The notes below the pieces were generated by a model. The model was not told the origin of the DNA. It saw nothing but the letters and a program-made list of their open reading frames with translations, and did not search any database. The position numbers and the translations under genes were made by a program. From positions 4,588,001 to 4,652,000 of the forward strand of contig NZ_AP018164.1 of NCBI RefSeq assembly GCF_002356315.1: a stretch of DNA of 64,000 nt. The letters run 5' to 3'. This stretch comes from Mycobacterium shigaense (GTDB lineage Bacteria > Actinomycetota > Actinomycetes > Mycobacteriales > Mycobacteriaceae). How positions within the stretch are numbered: the stretch's first letter is position 1; the number at the start of each line of letters is the position of its first letter. Positions 8,938-17,785 of the stretch are shown in pieces.

Positions 8938-9056
8938 CAAGCCGAGAGTACGAGTCGCAAGGAAGTGGCCCGGCTCTGAACGGCGAGAAGGCGCAGATTC
9001 GCGTATAACGGCACCCAATTGTGTGCTCACCGATCGGTCAGGAGGCACGGCTAACC

Positions 9057-9950
9057 ATGGCTCAGCTGGAGGGGACCATCGCGGTCCCGGGCGGAAATGT
9101 CTGGTTCAAGCGGGTCGGCGGCGGCCCGGGTCGTCCCCTACTTGCGGTGCATGGCGGTCCGGGATTGCCGCACAACTACATTCGTTCGCTGGAGCGGCTG
9201 GCCGACGAGCGCGAGGTGATCTTTTGGGATCAGCTGGGTTGCGGTAACTCCGAACGCCCGTCGAACCCGGCGCTGTGGACGATGCGGCGCTCGGTGGCCG
9301 AAATGGATTCGGTGGTAAGGGAACTGGGGCTGAACCGCTTTCATATCTTCGGCAACTCATGGGGCGGGATGCTCGCACAACAGTATGTGCTCGACACGGC
9401 GGCCGAAGCGTCGAGCTTGATCATCTCCAACAGCATCGCCTCGATACCGGAGTTCTCGAAGATTGTGGCGCGCTTGAAGTCTGAGCTGGACACGGCGACC
9501 CAATCGGCCATCGACCGCCACGAGGCCGCGGGCACCACGTACTCCGCCGAATATCAGGCCGCGATCCGCACCTGGAACGAGACCTACCTTTGCCGGGTGC
9601 GCCCGTGGCCGGCGGAGCTCGAGGACGCATTCAGGCGCATGGGGCCGGAGATCTTCGAAACGATGTTCGGGCCGAGCGACTTTCACATCGTCGGTACGAT
9701 CAGCGACTGGGACGTCTTCGACCGGTTGGGCGATATCGCGGTGCCGACTCTGGTCGTTGCGGGCAGGTTCGACGAATGCACACCCGAACACATGTGGGAC
9801 ATGCACCAGCGCATCGCCGGTTCACGGTTCGAGTTGTTCGAGTCAAGCGCGCACATGCCCTTCATCGAGGAGCCACAGCGCTTCGACGACGTGGTCCGCG
9901 ATTTTTTGCGCGCCCACGACGACGTCAGCGCTGGCAGGCGGCCAGGGTGA
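9057..9950 (+). CDS. alpha/beta hydrolase, proline iminopeptidase (S33) family
   Basis: 297 residues from ATG 9057, with GGAGG at 9041-9045. AVHGGPGLPHNY is the S33 oxyanion motif HGGPG; FWDQLGCGNSERP follows. FGNSWGGMLA carries the Ser nucleophile, and AGRFDECTPE and ESSAHMPFIE supply Asp and His. The architecture, including the cap after the nucleophile, is that of prolyl aminopeptidases and related amide or ester hydrolases. It runs against the surrounding minus-strand genes, so a role in the catabolic pathway is not implied. Confidence 0.85.
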   Translation: MAQLEGTIAVPGGNVWFKRVGGGPGRPLLAVHGGPGLPHNYIRSLERLADEREVIFWDQLGCGNSERPSNPALWTMRRSVAEMDSVVRELGLNRFHIFGNSWGGMLAQQYVLDTAAEASSLIISNSIASIPEFSKIVARLKSELDTATQSAIDRHEAAGTTYSAEYQAAIRTWNETYLCRVRPWPAELEDAFRRMGPEIFETMFGPSDFHIVGTISDWDVFDRLGDIAVPTLVVAGRFDECTPEHMWDMHQRIAGSRFELFESSAHMPFIEEPQRFDDVVRDFLRAHDDVSAGRRPG

Positions 9951-10050
9951 CGGACGCCACAGCAATACCGCTGTGTGAAACGATTGCCACGCCGACTCCA
10001 CCGGGTACGAGTCACGTGTTCGTTCGTCAACTCACGAAGGGGGTTGCACT

Positions 10051-10293
10051 ATGAGTGACCGCGACAATGGACTCGTGGAAGGCATCAAGGGCGTCATCGA
10101 GGACGCGATCGGCAAGACCAAGGAAATCGCCGGCATTCTGTTCAACCACGAGGGTCTCCGCAAGGAAGGCCGTGCCCAGCAGGACAAGGCCAAGGCGCAG
10201 CGCGACGTGGCCAAGAAAGAGGCCCAGGCCGAGGCGGCGCGTGGCGCCGAGAAGACGGCCGAGGCTCGCGAAAAGGCCGCTGCGAAGAGCTAA
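10051..10293 (+). CDS. CsbD-like small stress protein
   Basis: 80 residues, preceded by GAAGGGGG at 10036-10043. The N-terminal half (VEGIKGVIEDAIGKTKEIAG, then EGLRKEGRAQQDKAKAQ) matches the CsbD family. The C-terminal half is a highly charged Lys/Glu/Ala helix that is probably extended or coiled. CsbD-like proteins are general-stress proteins of unknown mechanism. It follows the S33 hydrolase by 100 bp on the same strand. No secretion signal is present. Confidence 0.75.
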   Translation: MSDRDNGLVEGIKGVIEDAIGKTKEIAGILFNHEGLRKEGRAQQDKAKAQRDVAKKEAQAEAARGAEKTAEAREKAAAKS

Positions 10294-10330
10294 TTCATGC
10301 AGGGCGAGAGCTGAGCCGCGCGACCGCGGC

Positions 10331-11098
10331 TCAGTTCTTGGCTGAATTGAACTTGGCGACGTTGGCCCGGAAGTCCTCGGTCAAAAACGACTGGCTCTCG
10401 GCCGACAGGGCGTAATCCAGGCTGGCCAACACCGCCCGCTCGAGGTGAATGTTGAGCACCCGTTTGGTGCTCTCGACGGCTTGCTGCGGGAGCTTCATGA
10501 TCTTTTCGGCCGCGGCGATCGCCTCTGCCACGGGATCGGCCGCCACGTGATTGGCCAGGCCGAGTTCCACGGCGCGCTGTGCCTTGATGCGGGTTCCGGT
10601 CAGCGCGTACTCCTTGGCCAGCAGCAGGCTGATGTGCAGCGGCCAGGTCAGCGGGCCGCCGTCGGCGGCCACCAGGCCGACCTGCACGTGCGGGTCGGCA
10701 AGGTAGGCGTCCTCGGCGATGTAGACGAGGCCGCTGAGTGCTACCAGGCTGCAACCGAGCCCGACGGCGGGGCCGTTGACCGCCGCCACCACGGGAATCC
10801 GGCACCGCGCCATGCCCAGGACGATCTCACGCCCGTCGCGAATGGTCTTGGCGCGCAGCTCCGCGTCGTTCGAGAGCTCCTCGAGATAGCCGAAATCGCC
10901 GCCCGCCGAGAATGCCCGGCCGGCGCCGGTGAGCACCGCCGCGCGGGCGGTGGGATCGTCGGTCAACCGCTGCCATATCCGCGCCAGCCCCGAATGCAGG
11001 TCGTCGTTGACCGAGTTGAGCGAGTCCGGCCGATTCAGCGTGATGACGCGCAGTCCGCCCTCGGCTCGGACGTGGATTTCGTCAGGCATGTCGTACAC
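10331..11098 (-). CDS. enoyl-CoA hydratase/isomerase family protein
   Basis: 255 residues from GTG 11098, placed 6 bases after GGAG. Crotonase features are the CoA-binding AGRAFSAGGDFGYLEEL segment, the oxyanion-hole region AAVNGPAVGLGCSLVALS, and the C-terminal amphipathic helices. The glutamates typical of hydratases are not clear by eye (VGLVAADGGPLTWPL lies where one is usual), so isomerase, hydrolase or lyase chemistry is possible. It is the downstream member of the minus-strand FadD/FadE/FadE group and probably acts after the dehydrogenases. Confidence 0.85.
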   Translation of the reverse strand: MYDMPDEIHVRAEGGLRVITLNRPDSLNSVNDDLHSGLARIWQRLTDDPTARAAVLTGAGRAFSAGGDFGYLEELSNDAELRAKTIRDGREIVLGMARCRIPVVAAVNGPAVGLGCSLVALSGLVYIAEDAYLADPHVQVGLVAADGGPLTWPLHISLLLAKEYALTGTRIKAQRAVELGLANHVAADPVAEAIAAAEKIMKLPQQAVESTKRVLNIHLERAVLASLDYALSAESQSFLTEDFRANVAKFNSAKN

Positions 11099-11161
11099 GT
11101 CAGACTCCTTTGATGGTCGTGACCCGCTGCACCGGGGCCTCGCCCGCGTTGGCGATCACTC

Positions 11162-12253
11162 CTACAATCCCAAGATTCGTGCAGCGATGATGTTTTTCTG
11201 GATCTGCGAGGTGCCGCCCATGACGCTTTGCGCGCGGCTGTACAGGTAAGCGCTGAACATTTCCGGATCGCGGGTCCCGGTGACCGCCAATGCGGCGTGC
11301 CCGACGGATTGCTCGACCCAGGTCATCAGCAGCTTGTCCAGCGACCCTTCCGAGCCGTGTGACACCCCGTCCAACTGCTCGGACAGCCGCCGCCGCACGT
11401 GGTGTGTCAGCATGTCCGACTGCACCGCGGCCCAGGCCAGCTCCTCAGGAACCGGGCCTTTGCGATCGTTCCAGTTCGACAGAAGTTCTCGAACCAGCTT
11501 GCCGTATCGGGCGGCATAGCCGAGCGTGGATGGCTCGCGTTCGTGCCCGACGACGGTCATCGCCACCGCCCAGCCGTCACCGGGGGCACCGACCATCCGG
11601 TCGGCCGGTACCGTGGCACCGTCGAAGAACACCTGGCCGAATTCGTTGGTCACCCCATTGATCATCTGCAGCGGGTGTTGTTGCACGCCAGGCTGTTTCA
11701 TGTCCAGAATGAACGCCGAAAGACCGCGGTGACGCTTGGCCTCGGGGTCGGTGCGCGCCAGCAACAGGCACCGGTCGGCAACGTCGGAGTGGCTCGTCCA
11801 GATCTTGTGCCCGTTCACCACATAGCTGTCGCCTTCGAGGCGCGCGGTGGTGGTCAGCGACGCCAGATCCGAGCCGGCGCCCGGTTCGGAGAAGCCCTGG
11901 CACCAGCGCTCGGTTCCGTCGATGATGCCGGGCAGGAAGCGCCTCCGGAGCTCGTCGTTGCCGTGCTGACCGATGCCGTAGACCAGATAGCCGACGCTGG
12001 GGCGCGGCGGGGCGCCGGCGCGCACCAGCTCCTCGTCGACGATGACGTCGTAGACCGGAGCCAGCTCTTTTCCACCCCACTCGCGCGGCCAGGACAGTCC
12101 GAAGAAACCGTTCTTGTACAGGGCGCGGTGCCAGTCCACCATGCGCAGCCAATACTCGTCGCCAGATCCGGAAAATTCCTTGGCATGCACCGAAAGCCAG
12201 CCGCGCAGCCGCTTCCGGAAGGCCGCCCCGTCGGGGGAGTCACGAAAGTCCAA
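11162..12253 (-). CDS. acyl-CoA dehydrogenase (FadE-type), subunit 1 of a pair
   Basis: 363 residues from TTG 12253, with GGAG 7 bases upstream. QGFSEPGAGSDLASL is the FAD/substrate segment of acyl-CoA dehydrogenases, GHKIWTSHSDVAD follows, and VMGGTSQIQKNIIAARILGL ends the protein. It overlaps the next acyl-CoA dehydrogenase by 14 bp. In actinobacterial steroid and side-chain catabolism, such adjacent pairs (for example FadE28-FadE29) form heterotetramers in which only one subunit type completes the FAD site. The same is inferred here. Confidence 0.88.
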   Translation of the reverse strand: MDFRDSPDGAAFRKRLRGWLSVHAKEFSGSGDEYWLRMVDWHRALYKNGFFGLSWPREWGGKELAPVYDVIVDEELVRAGAPPRPSVGYLVYGIGQHGNDELRRRFLPGIIDGTERWCQGFSEPGAGSDLASLTTTARLEGDSYVVNGHKIWTSHSDVADRCLLLARTDPEAKRHRGLSAFILDMKQPGVQQHPLQMINGVTNEFGQVFFDGATVPADRMVGAPGDGWAVAMTVVGHEREPSTLGYAARYGKLVRELLSNWNDRKGPVPEELAWAAVQSDMLTHHVRRRLSEQLDGVSHGSEGSLDKLLMTWVEQSVGHAALAVTGTRDPEMFSAYLYSRAQSVMGGTSQIQKNIIAARILGL

Positions 12254-13145
12254 GATCGATCTCCTTCAACGCGACCGGCCACAACTCGGTCGATGTCAGG
12301 GCCCTGCGCAGATACACGTGCGCTACGCAGTCCCAAGTGTTGCCGATGCCGCCGTGCACCTGAATTGCCTTCTCGCACACGGTCCGGGCGGCACGCGCGC
12401 AGTAGACCTTGGCGATTTGGGCGGCGCGGATCGCCTCGGTGACGGGCAACTCATCGACCGCCCACGCGGCGTGCCGCAGCACACTGATCGAACCCTCGAT
12501 CAGCGCGAGGCTCTCGGCCAGCAGGTGTGCGACGGCCTGATACGAACCGATCGACTTGCCGTACTGCTCGCGGATCTTCGCGTAGTCGCAGGCTACGGCG
12601 TGCGCACCGCGGGCGACCCCGACCAGGTCCGCCGTGGTGGCCACCAGCGCGAGCGCATGCCATTGGGCCGCAACATCTTCCGACAACTCGCCGAGATCGG
12701 TAGGCGATCCCGCGACTTGCGCCTCGACACGGGTCAGATCGGCGCCGCCGCCAACCGCGCCCAGGCCCACGGTCACGACCTTGGTTCCGGAAAGCAGCAG
12801 GGCCCGCTGATAGCCGCGGGCGTCGATCGCGCGGTCACCGACCGCGATGGTCGCCCCCTGCGCGTCCGCACCGATCCGGCGGGCCAAGTCGTCGGCCAGG
12901 ACGGGGCCCAGAAATGGCGCGTCGAGAAGCCGGCGCCCGAATTCCTCGGCGACGATTGCCACTTCGACACCCGACGCCTGGTCGGAACGCAGCGACCGCC
13001 AGCCCGTCGCGTCGATCTGCCTGTCCAGGCGGCTGATTCGGCCGGCGTCATCCAAATCCTGGACGACTGCGGGGCCAAGGTCGTCGCCCAGCTTGGCGGC
13101 CGCGTCCCGTAATTGCTGTTGTTCAGCTGTTAGTCGTACATCCAT
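12240..13145 (-). CDS. acyl-CoA dehydrogenase-like protein, subunit 2 of a pair
   Basis: 301 residues, shorter than the usual 380. The N-terminal helical domain (LTAEQQQLRDAAAKL) and the C-terminal helix domain (REQYGKSIGSYQAVAHLLAE, QVHGGIGNTWDCVAHVYLRR) are clear. The middle beta domain is abbreviated and lacks the GxGSD-type segment seen in its partner. That is typical of the non-FAD-completing partner in heteromeric acyl-CoA dehydrogenases. It overlaps the downstream FadE gene by 14 bp and the upstream FadD gene by 23 bp, indicating one operon with coupled translation. Confidence 0.82.
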   Translation of the reverse strand: MDVRLTAEQQQLRDAAAKLGDDLGPAVVQDLDDAGRISRLDRQIDATGWRSLRSDQASGVEVAIVAEEFGRRLLDAPFLGPVLADDLARRIGADAQGATIAVGDRAIDARGYQRALLLSGTKVVTVGLGAVGGGADLTRVEAQVAGSPTDLGELSEDVAAQWHALALVATTADLVGVARGAHAVACDYAKIREQYGKSIGSYQAVAHLLAESLALIEGSISVLRHAAWAVDELPVTEAIRAAQIAKVYCARAARTVCEKAIQVHGGIGNTWDCVAHVYLRRALTSTELWPVALKEIDLGLS

Positions 13146-14538
13146 AGCGCTCCTTCAAGACTCGCCGCAGCACCTTGCCCGAAGGCAGGCGCGGAATTTC
13201 GGGCAAGAACACGATCCGGCTCAGCTGCTTGTAGGACGCCAGCCTCTCGTCGACGCGAGCGGTGAGGTCGGCGGCGACCGCCTCCTCGTCCTGGGGAGAG
13301 CAGGTGGCGACCGCGGCGACGACCGCTTCGCCGTTGATCCCGTCCGGAACCCCGAACACCGCACAGTCTTTCACGGCCGGGTGGCCGTGCAGCACCGTCT
13401 CGATCTCGGCCGGGGCGACCTGGAAGCCGCGCACTTTGATCATTTCCTTCAGGCGGTCGGTGATCCGTAGCCAGCCGTCGGTGTCCAGCCAGCCGACATC
13501 ACCGGTCCGGTACCAGTCGTCGCGGACCACCTCGGCGGTCGCCGCGGGCGGCAGGTACCCAGCCATCAACGACTTGGACCGCGCCTGGATCTCGCCGACC
13601 TCCCCCGGGCCGGCGGGTTCACCACTGAGCAGCGAAACCACCCGCAGGTCCACGCCCGGTACCGCGCGCCCGACCGAGTCGAGCCGGGGAGCGTCGAGTG
13701 GATTGCACGTGACGACGGGCAATTCCGTTGTGCCGTAAGCGGGAACCCACCCGGCTCCGGTTCGCTTGGTCACGGTTTCGGCGACGCTGGCGCTCACCGG
13801 TGTGGCGCCCCACATGATGTACCGCAGCGAGGACAGGTCATAGGACTCCAGGTCGGGGTGCGAGGCCATGGCCAGCGCGATGGGAGCGACGGCCATTTCG
13901 ATTGTGATCCGGTCAGTTTCGATGTGATGCAGCATTCGGTCGATGTCGAACCGGGGATGCAGCCGCATCCACGCACCGGTCCGTAACACCGTGAGGATAT
14001 TGAGCAGGCCCAGGATGTGCGACGGCGGCGTCACGACCTGGATGCGGTCGCGCCGAGTGAGTCGTAGCGCGTCGCGCCAGTGTCGCACGGCCTCGTCCAG
14101 CGCGGCGTGCGTGTGCCGCACGGCCTTAGGCAGGCCGGTGGTGCCGGAACTGAACACCAGCACCGCGTCGGCTCGGGGCGGCAGCAACCTCGCCGCGGGC
14201 TGCGCGGCGGTGATCGGCTCGTCCAGGTGCAGCATCGGCATCAAGCCAGCCAGGACGGGGTGGTCGCCGACGGCGTGCGACGGTTGGGTGAGGCCCAGCG
14301 CATGGTCGACCTCGTCACGTTTCCAGGCTGGACTGATCAGGACTACCGTGGCGCCCAGCCGCCAGATCCCCAGCAGGGCGGCGACGAACTCGGGTCGGTT
14401 GGATGCCATGACGGCGACCCGCTGATCTGCGGCGAGGCCGGACTTGGCCAGCGTCGCGGCCAGGCCGTCGGCCAGCGCGTCGAGCTGCGGCAGACTGAAC
14501 TGCCGTTCCTCGAACGCGAGCACGGCCGGCTCGGTCAC
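13123..14538 (-). CDS. acyl-CoA synthetase (FadD-type, ANL superfamily)
   Basis: 471 residues from GTG 14538. LVFSSGTTGLPKAVRHTH is the AMP-binding P-loop, YGTTELPV the adenine-pocket motif, and YRTGDVGWLDTDGWLRITDR with KEMIKVRGFQVAPAEIE the hinge and A8 motifs. The catalytic Lys lies in PSGKVLRRVLK. It would activate a carboxylic acid as its CoA thioester for the paired dehydrogenases downstream. It is rather short for a FadD, with a compact N-terminal domain. Transcription probably starts in the operator-bearing gap shared with the divergent ferredoxin gene. Confidence 0.9.
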   Translation of the reverse strand: MTEPAVLAFEERQFSLPQLDALADGLAATLAKSGLAADQRVAVMASNRPEFVAALLGIWRLGATVVLISPAWKRDEVDHALGLTQPSHAVGDHPVLAGLMPMLHLDEPITAAQPAARLLPPRADAVLVFSSGTTGLPKAVRHTHAALDEAVRHWRDALRLTRRDRIQVVTPPSHILGLLNILTVLRTGAWMRLHPRFDIDRMLHHIETDRITIEMAVAPIALAMASHPDLESYDLSSLRYIMWGATPVSASVAETVTKRTGAGWVPAYGTTELPVVTCNPLDAPRLDSVGRAVPGVDLRVVSLLSGEPAGPGEVGEIQARSKSLMAGYLPPAATAEVVRDDWYRTGDVGWLDTDGWLRITDRLKEMIKVRGFQVAPAEIETVLHGHPAVKDCAVFGVPDGINGEAVVAAVATCSPQDEEAVAADLTARVDERLASYKQLSRIVFLPEIPRLPSGKVLRRVLKERYGCTTNS

Positions 14539-14609
14539 GTCCTGTCCTTCCCTGGCAGGCTCGGCTGACCCGACATCCGCGCAGTCTTGAGAAGATCCTA
14601 TCGATTAGT

Positions 14610-14624
14610 GAGAATAATATTCTC
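14610..14624. promoter_or_regulatory. inverted repeat GAGAATA-A-TATTCTC in the fadD/ferredoxin divergent promoter
   Basis: A perfect 7+1+7 dyad sits between fadD (start 14538, minus) and ferredoxin (start 14719, plus). It matches the dyad upstream of the MeaB-like gene (8922-8936) in outer arms and length. The 11-mer TGCAAGTACGT at 14637-14647 recurs on the minus strand at 19372-19382, just upstream of the mutase gene. Confidence 0.6.
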
Positions 14625-14718
14625 TAGAGTGAAGAATGCAAGTACGTACAGTGACCCCGTGGGACAGGCAACATTCCCGGATGCGGCCACTACCGCGACT
14701 ACCGAGGAGACCGCACGG

Positions 14719-15030
14719 GTGGCAGATCCCACGACCGGCGCCCTGAACGAAGCCAAGGCAGGCAAGGTGACCATCTACCTGGAGCGCAAGAAGGTGGAGG
14801 TGCCGCTAGTTCCCGGCGAGACGCTGTTGGAAACCGCGCGCCGGGCCGGCTTGGACCCGCCATTCAACTGCGAGGCCGGCAACTGCGGCACCTGCATGGC
14901 CCACCTCGAAGAGGGCCACGCGAACATGCGAATCAACGATGCTCTGGACGACGACGAGGTGGCCGACGGCTACATTCTGACGTGCCAGGGTGTACCGGAT
15001 ACGGGTTCGATCACGGTGCGCTACGAATAG
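14719..15030 (+). CDS. 2Fe-2S plant-type ferredoxin
   Basis: 103 residues from GTG 14719, chosen because GAGGAG ends 9 bases before it. Longer in-frame starts (GTG 14659, TTG 14587) lack a ribosome site, and the last one runs through the operator. Cluster ligands are visible as CEAGNCGTC followed about 35 residues later by LTCQG. The beta-grasp start is KVTIYLERKKVEVPL. It is a low-potential electron carrier, probably for an oxygenase or for the reductases in this cluster; no reductase partner is adjacent. The EthD-like gene follows 19 bp downstream. Confidence 0.88.
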   Translation: MADPTTGALNEAKAGKVTIYLERKKVEVPLVPGETLLETARRAGLDPPFNCEAGNCGTCMAHLEEGHANMRINDALDDDEVADGYILTCQGVPDTGSITVRYE

Positions 15031-15049
15031 TCACAGAGAGGTGGCGGCA

Positions 15050-15358
15050 ATGGCCAAGGGCATCATTCTGGTCGAGAGTTATCCCAGTTCACCCGAGCGC
15101 GAGCAGGAGTACAACACCTGGTATGACGAGGTCCACCTGAGCGAGCTCGTCGCGCTCGACGGCTTCGTCTCCGCACGACGGCTGCGCCCGGTGGACGGCA
15201 TCGGCCCCTACGTCGCGATTTACGAGATCGAGGGCGACGACCTGAAGGCCGTCCTGGACAACATGATCGCCAGCGCCGGCCAGCTCACCATGTCCGACGC
15301 ATTGCAGTTGAATCCGGCGCCCATCCCGCGGCTACTCGAGACCACCATCGAGGCCTGA
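15050..15358 (+). CDS. small EthD-like/dimeric alpha-beta barrel protein
   Basis: 102 residues from ATG 15050, preceded by a GAGAGG-type ribosome site. The segment EYNTWYDEVHLSELVALDGF matches the EthD/ABM-like pattern (N-x-W-Y-D-x-x-H near the first helix, then a Gly-Phe turn). Relatives are dimeric ferredoxin-fold proteins found beside degradation genes, where they act as small isomerases, decarboxylases or heme-free accessory proteins. It is co-transcribed with the ferredoxin. The exact reaction cannot be stated. Confidence 0.7.
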   Translation: MAKGIILVESYPSSPEREQEYNTWYDEVHLSELVALDGFVSARRLRPVDGIGPYVAIYEIEGDDLKAVLDNMIASAGQLTMSDALQLNPAPIPRLLETTIEA

Positions 15359-15369
15359 CCAGTGCGGTT

Positions 15370-16407
15370 CTACTCGGGCAGGTCGGGCGGCGGGCGGTAC
15401 TCCGGTCGGTAATCGGAGATCTGAATCGGGCTGCCGACCAGGCGGAAATTACCTGCGGTGACAACCATTTCCGGGGTTGCGTCCAGCGCCTCGGGCAGTG
15501 TCCGCACCGCCGCCGCCGGGACTCCGAGCGGGCGCAGCCGGCGTTCCCACGACGCCGCGGTGTCGGTCGCCAGCATCGCGGTGACCACGGCGAGCACCTC
15601 GTCGCGGCGGGACACCCGCTCCGCCATGGTCTCGAAGCCGCCGATACCCGCCTCGTCGGCGAACGATTTCCAGAAGCCGTCGTGCGTGATGAACAGCGCC
15701 AGATATCCATCGGAAGTCGGAAATAGCTGCGCCGGAACGTAATACGAGTGAGCACCGTACGGCCGCCGTTGCGGCACGACACCATTGTTCAGGTACGCCG
15801 ACGCGTGATAGTTCAGCTGCGAGAGCATGACGTCGCGCAGCGACACATCCACCTGACCGCCCGTGCCGGAGATGATCTTGGCCAAAAGACCCAGCGCCGC
15901 CGACAATCCGGTGGAGTTGTCGGCCGACGAGTACCCGGGCAACGTCGGCGGGCCGGCCGGATCGCCGGTCAACGCGGCAATGCCGTAACCGGCCTGCACG
16001 ACATAGTCGAAGGCTGGATGGTCACCGCCATGCAGACCGAAGCCGGTGATCGCCACGCAGACGATGCGTTCGTTGTGTTGGCGCAACTGCTCGTAGGTCA
16101 GCCCCAGCCGGCGGATGGCCGACGGCTTCAGGTTGACCAGCAACGCCTGCGAGTCTGCCACCAGCTCGGCCAACCGCCGTTGCCCCGCATCGGAATTCAG
16201 GTCGAGGCAGATGCTGGACTTGTTGCGGTTGAGGCTGGCGAAGTAGCTTGGCCCGACGCTGCGGGAGATCTCGCCACCGCGCGGCTCGATCTTGATGACC
16301 TCGGCGCCGAGGTCGGCGAGCAGCATCGTGGCGTACGGACCGGCCAGCATCGTGCCGACTTCGAGGATCCGTATGCCCGCCAGCGGCCCGGCGTTGACGC
16401 CAGTCAC
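15370..16407 (-). CDS. CaiB/BaiF family (class III) CoA-transferase
   Basis: 345 residues from GTG 16407, which overlaps the stop of the upstream oxidoreductase gene (GTGA). Family III features are LAGIRILEVGTMLAGPYATM at the N-terminus, LGAEVIKIEPRGGEISR, LNRNKSSICLDL, and PAFDYVVQAGYGIAALTG, which contains the expected catalytic Asp. These enzymes move CoA from one acyl-CoA to a free acid. Here it is the last gene of a minus-strand operon with the F420-type oxidoreductase and mutase subunits, so it may activate the acid entering or recycle the CoA leaving the mutase step. Confidence 0.9.
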   Translation of the reverse strand: MTGVNAGPLAGIRILEVGTMLAGPYATMLLADLGAEVIKIEPRGGEISRSVGPSYFASLNRNKSSICLDLNSDAGQRRLAELVADSQALLVNLKPSAIRRLGLTYEQLRQHNERIVCVAITGFGLHGGDHPAFDYVVQAGYGIAALTGDPAGPPTLPGYSSADNSTGLSAALGLLAKIISGTGGQVDVSLRDVMLSQLNYHASAYLNNGVVPQRRPYGAHSYYVPAQLFPTSDGYLALFITHDGFWKSFADEAGIGGFETMAERVSRRDEVLAVVTAMLATDTAASWERRLRPLGVPAAAVRTLPEALDATPEMVVTAGNFRLVGSPIQISDYRPEYRPPPDLPE

Positions 16408-17360
16408 CGCAATTCCGTGGCGAGCGAGGCGATCATCTCCCGGGTTTGGCGTTTGGATGCGACCAGCTCGTCGCGGTCGTCGCCGATGGGCAGTAGCCGC
16501 ACCGACAAATCGGTGACGCCGGCGTCGGCGAACGAACGCATCCGCGTCAGGATCGTCTCCTCGTCGCCGGCCGCGCACAGATCGCCGACATCGCGGGCGT
16601 CTCCGCGGTCGAGCAGGCGCTGGTAGTTGGGCGACACCTCCGCCTCGCCCAGGATGCGGTTGGCCCGCTCCTTGGCCTCATCGATTCGCGAAGGCGCACA
16701 AAGGCACACCGGAATGCCCGCGACGATCCGCGGGGCGGGGCGCCCGGCGCCCGCGGCCGCCTTGGTGATCTTCGGGGCGATGTGATCGCCGATCGCGCGC
16801 TCGTCGGCCATCCACAACACGGTGCCGTCGGCGAGTTCGCCGGCGATCTGCAACATCACCGGGCCCAGCGCGGCCACCAGCACCGGCATCGGGGTGTCGG
16901 CGCCGATCGCCGTCGGGTTGTGCACCGTGAACGAATCGTTTTCGACGTCAACCGGTCCCGGCCCGGCGATGGCGGCATCGAGCACCTGCAGGTAGTCGCG
17001 GGTGTAGGCGGCCGGCTTCTCGTATGGCAGACCGAGCATGTCCCGGATGATCCAGTGGTGTGACGGGCCAACGCCCAGCGCCAGTCGTCCGGCCGCCACC
17101 GCGTGCGTCGAGAGCGCTTGGCGGGCAAGCGCAATCGGGTGCTGGGTCTGCAGCGGCACCACCGCGGTGCCCAGCTCGATGCGCGAGCTGTGCACGGCCA
17201 TCAGCGACACCATGGTCAGGCAGTCGAAGTCGTTGGGCACCTGCGGCATCCATGCAGTGTACAGGCCCGCCGATTCGGCCCACTCGATATCGGAGACGAG
17301 CTTGGCCACCTTGCGGGCCATATCGCCGCGCTCGGCGCCGATCATTACTCCGACGCGCAC
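16404..17360 (-). CDS. LLM-class oxidoreductase, probably F420-dependent
   Basis: 318 residues from GTG 17360. The TIM-barrel luciferase-like pattern is clear: ESAGLYTAWMPQVPNDFDCL, IELGTAVVPLQTQHP, GRLALGVGPSHHWII and LVAALGPVMLQIAGELADG. In mycobacteria most such proteins use F420 rather than FMN, but the sequence alone does not prove this. Its start overlaps the end of the B12-binding mutase subunit gene by 16 bp. The substrate is unknown; the tight linkage implies a redox step on the acyl group handled by the mutase. Confidence 0.85.
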   Translation of the reverse strand: MRVGVMIGAERGDMARKVAKLVSDIEWAESAGLYTAWMPQVPNDFDCLTMVSLMAVHSSRIELGTAVVPLQTQHPIALARQALSTHAVAAGRLALGVGPSHHWIIRDMLGLPYEKPAAYTRDYLQVLDAAIAGPGPVDVENDSFTVHNPTAIGADTPMPVLVAALGPVMLQIAGELADGTVLWMADERAIGDHIAPKITKAAAGAGRPAPRIVAGIPVCLCAPSRIDEAKERANRILGEAEVSPNYQRLLDRGDARDVGDLCAAGDEETILTRMRSFADAGVTDLSVRLLPIGDDRDELVASKRQTREMIASLATELR

Positions 17361-17785
17361 GGTTCCTCCAAGGCGGCTTCCTTCGGTTCACTTTCCGCCG
17401 TCCCGGTCAGCGTGCGAATCTCACGCACCAGCGTCTCCAGCGGTGTGCCCGTCGGGAATACGGCCGCGGCACCGGCGGACAGCAGTTTGGGTACGTCGAC
17501 GTGCGGGATGGTCCCGCCCACAACGACGGCGATGTCGGCCGCATCGGCGGCCCGCAGCGCTTCGATGGTGCGCATGGTCAGCGCCAGGTGGGCCCCGGAC
17601 AAGATGCTCAGGCCGACGACGGCGACGTCCTCCTGGACCGCGATGGACGCGATGTCTTCGATGCGCTGCCGGATGCCGGTGTAAATGACCTCGAAGCCGG
17701 CGTCACGCAGAGTACGGGCAACGATCTTGGCGCCGCGGTCGTGCCCGTCGAGTCCGGGCTTGGCCACGAGAATACGAGCGGTCAT
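17345..17785 (-). CDS. B12-binding small subunit of an acyl-CoA mutase
   Basis: 146 residues from ATG 17785, overlapping the stop of the large-subunit gene (TGATG). RILVAKPGLDGHDRGAKIVA contains the DxHxxG motif whose His replaces the lower ligand of cobalamin. VVGLSILSGAHL and VVGGTIPHVDVPKL complete the Rossmann-like B12 domain. A separate small subunit is the arrangement of isobutyryl-CoA and 2-hydroxyisobutyryl-CoA mutases, whereas methylmalonyl-CoA mutase fuses it to the large chain. The acidic C-terminal tail after residue 130 is probably disordered. Confidence 0.92.
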   Translation of the reverse strand: MTARILVAKPGLDGHDRGAKIVARTLRDAGFEVIYTGIRQRIEDIASIAVQEDVAVVGLSILSGAHLALTMRTIEALRAADAADIAVVVGGTIPHVDVPKLLSAGAAAVFPTGTPLETLVREIRTLTGTAESEPKEAALEEPCASE

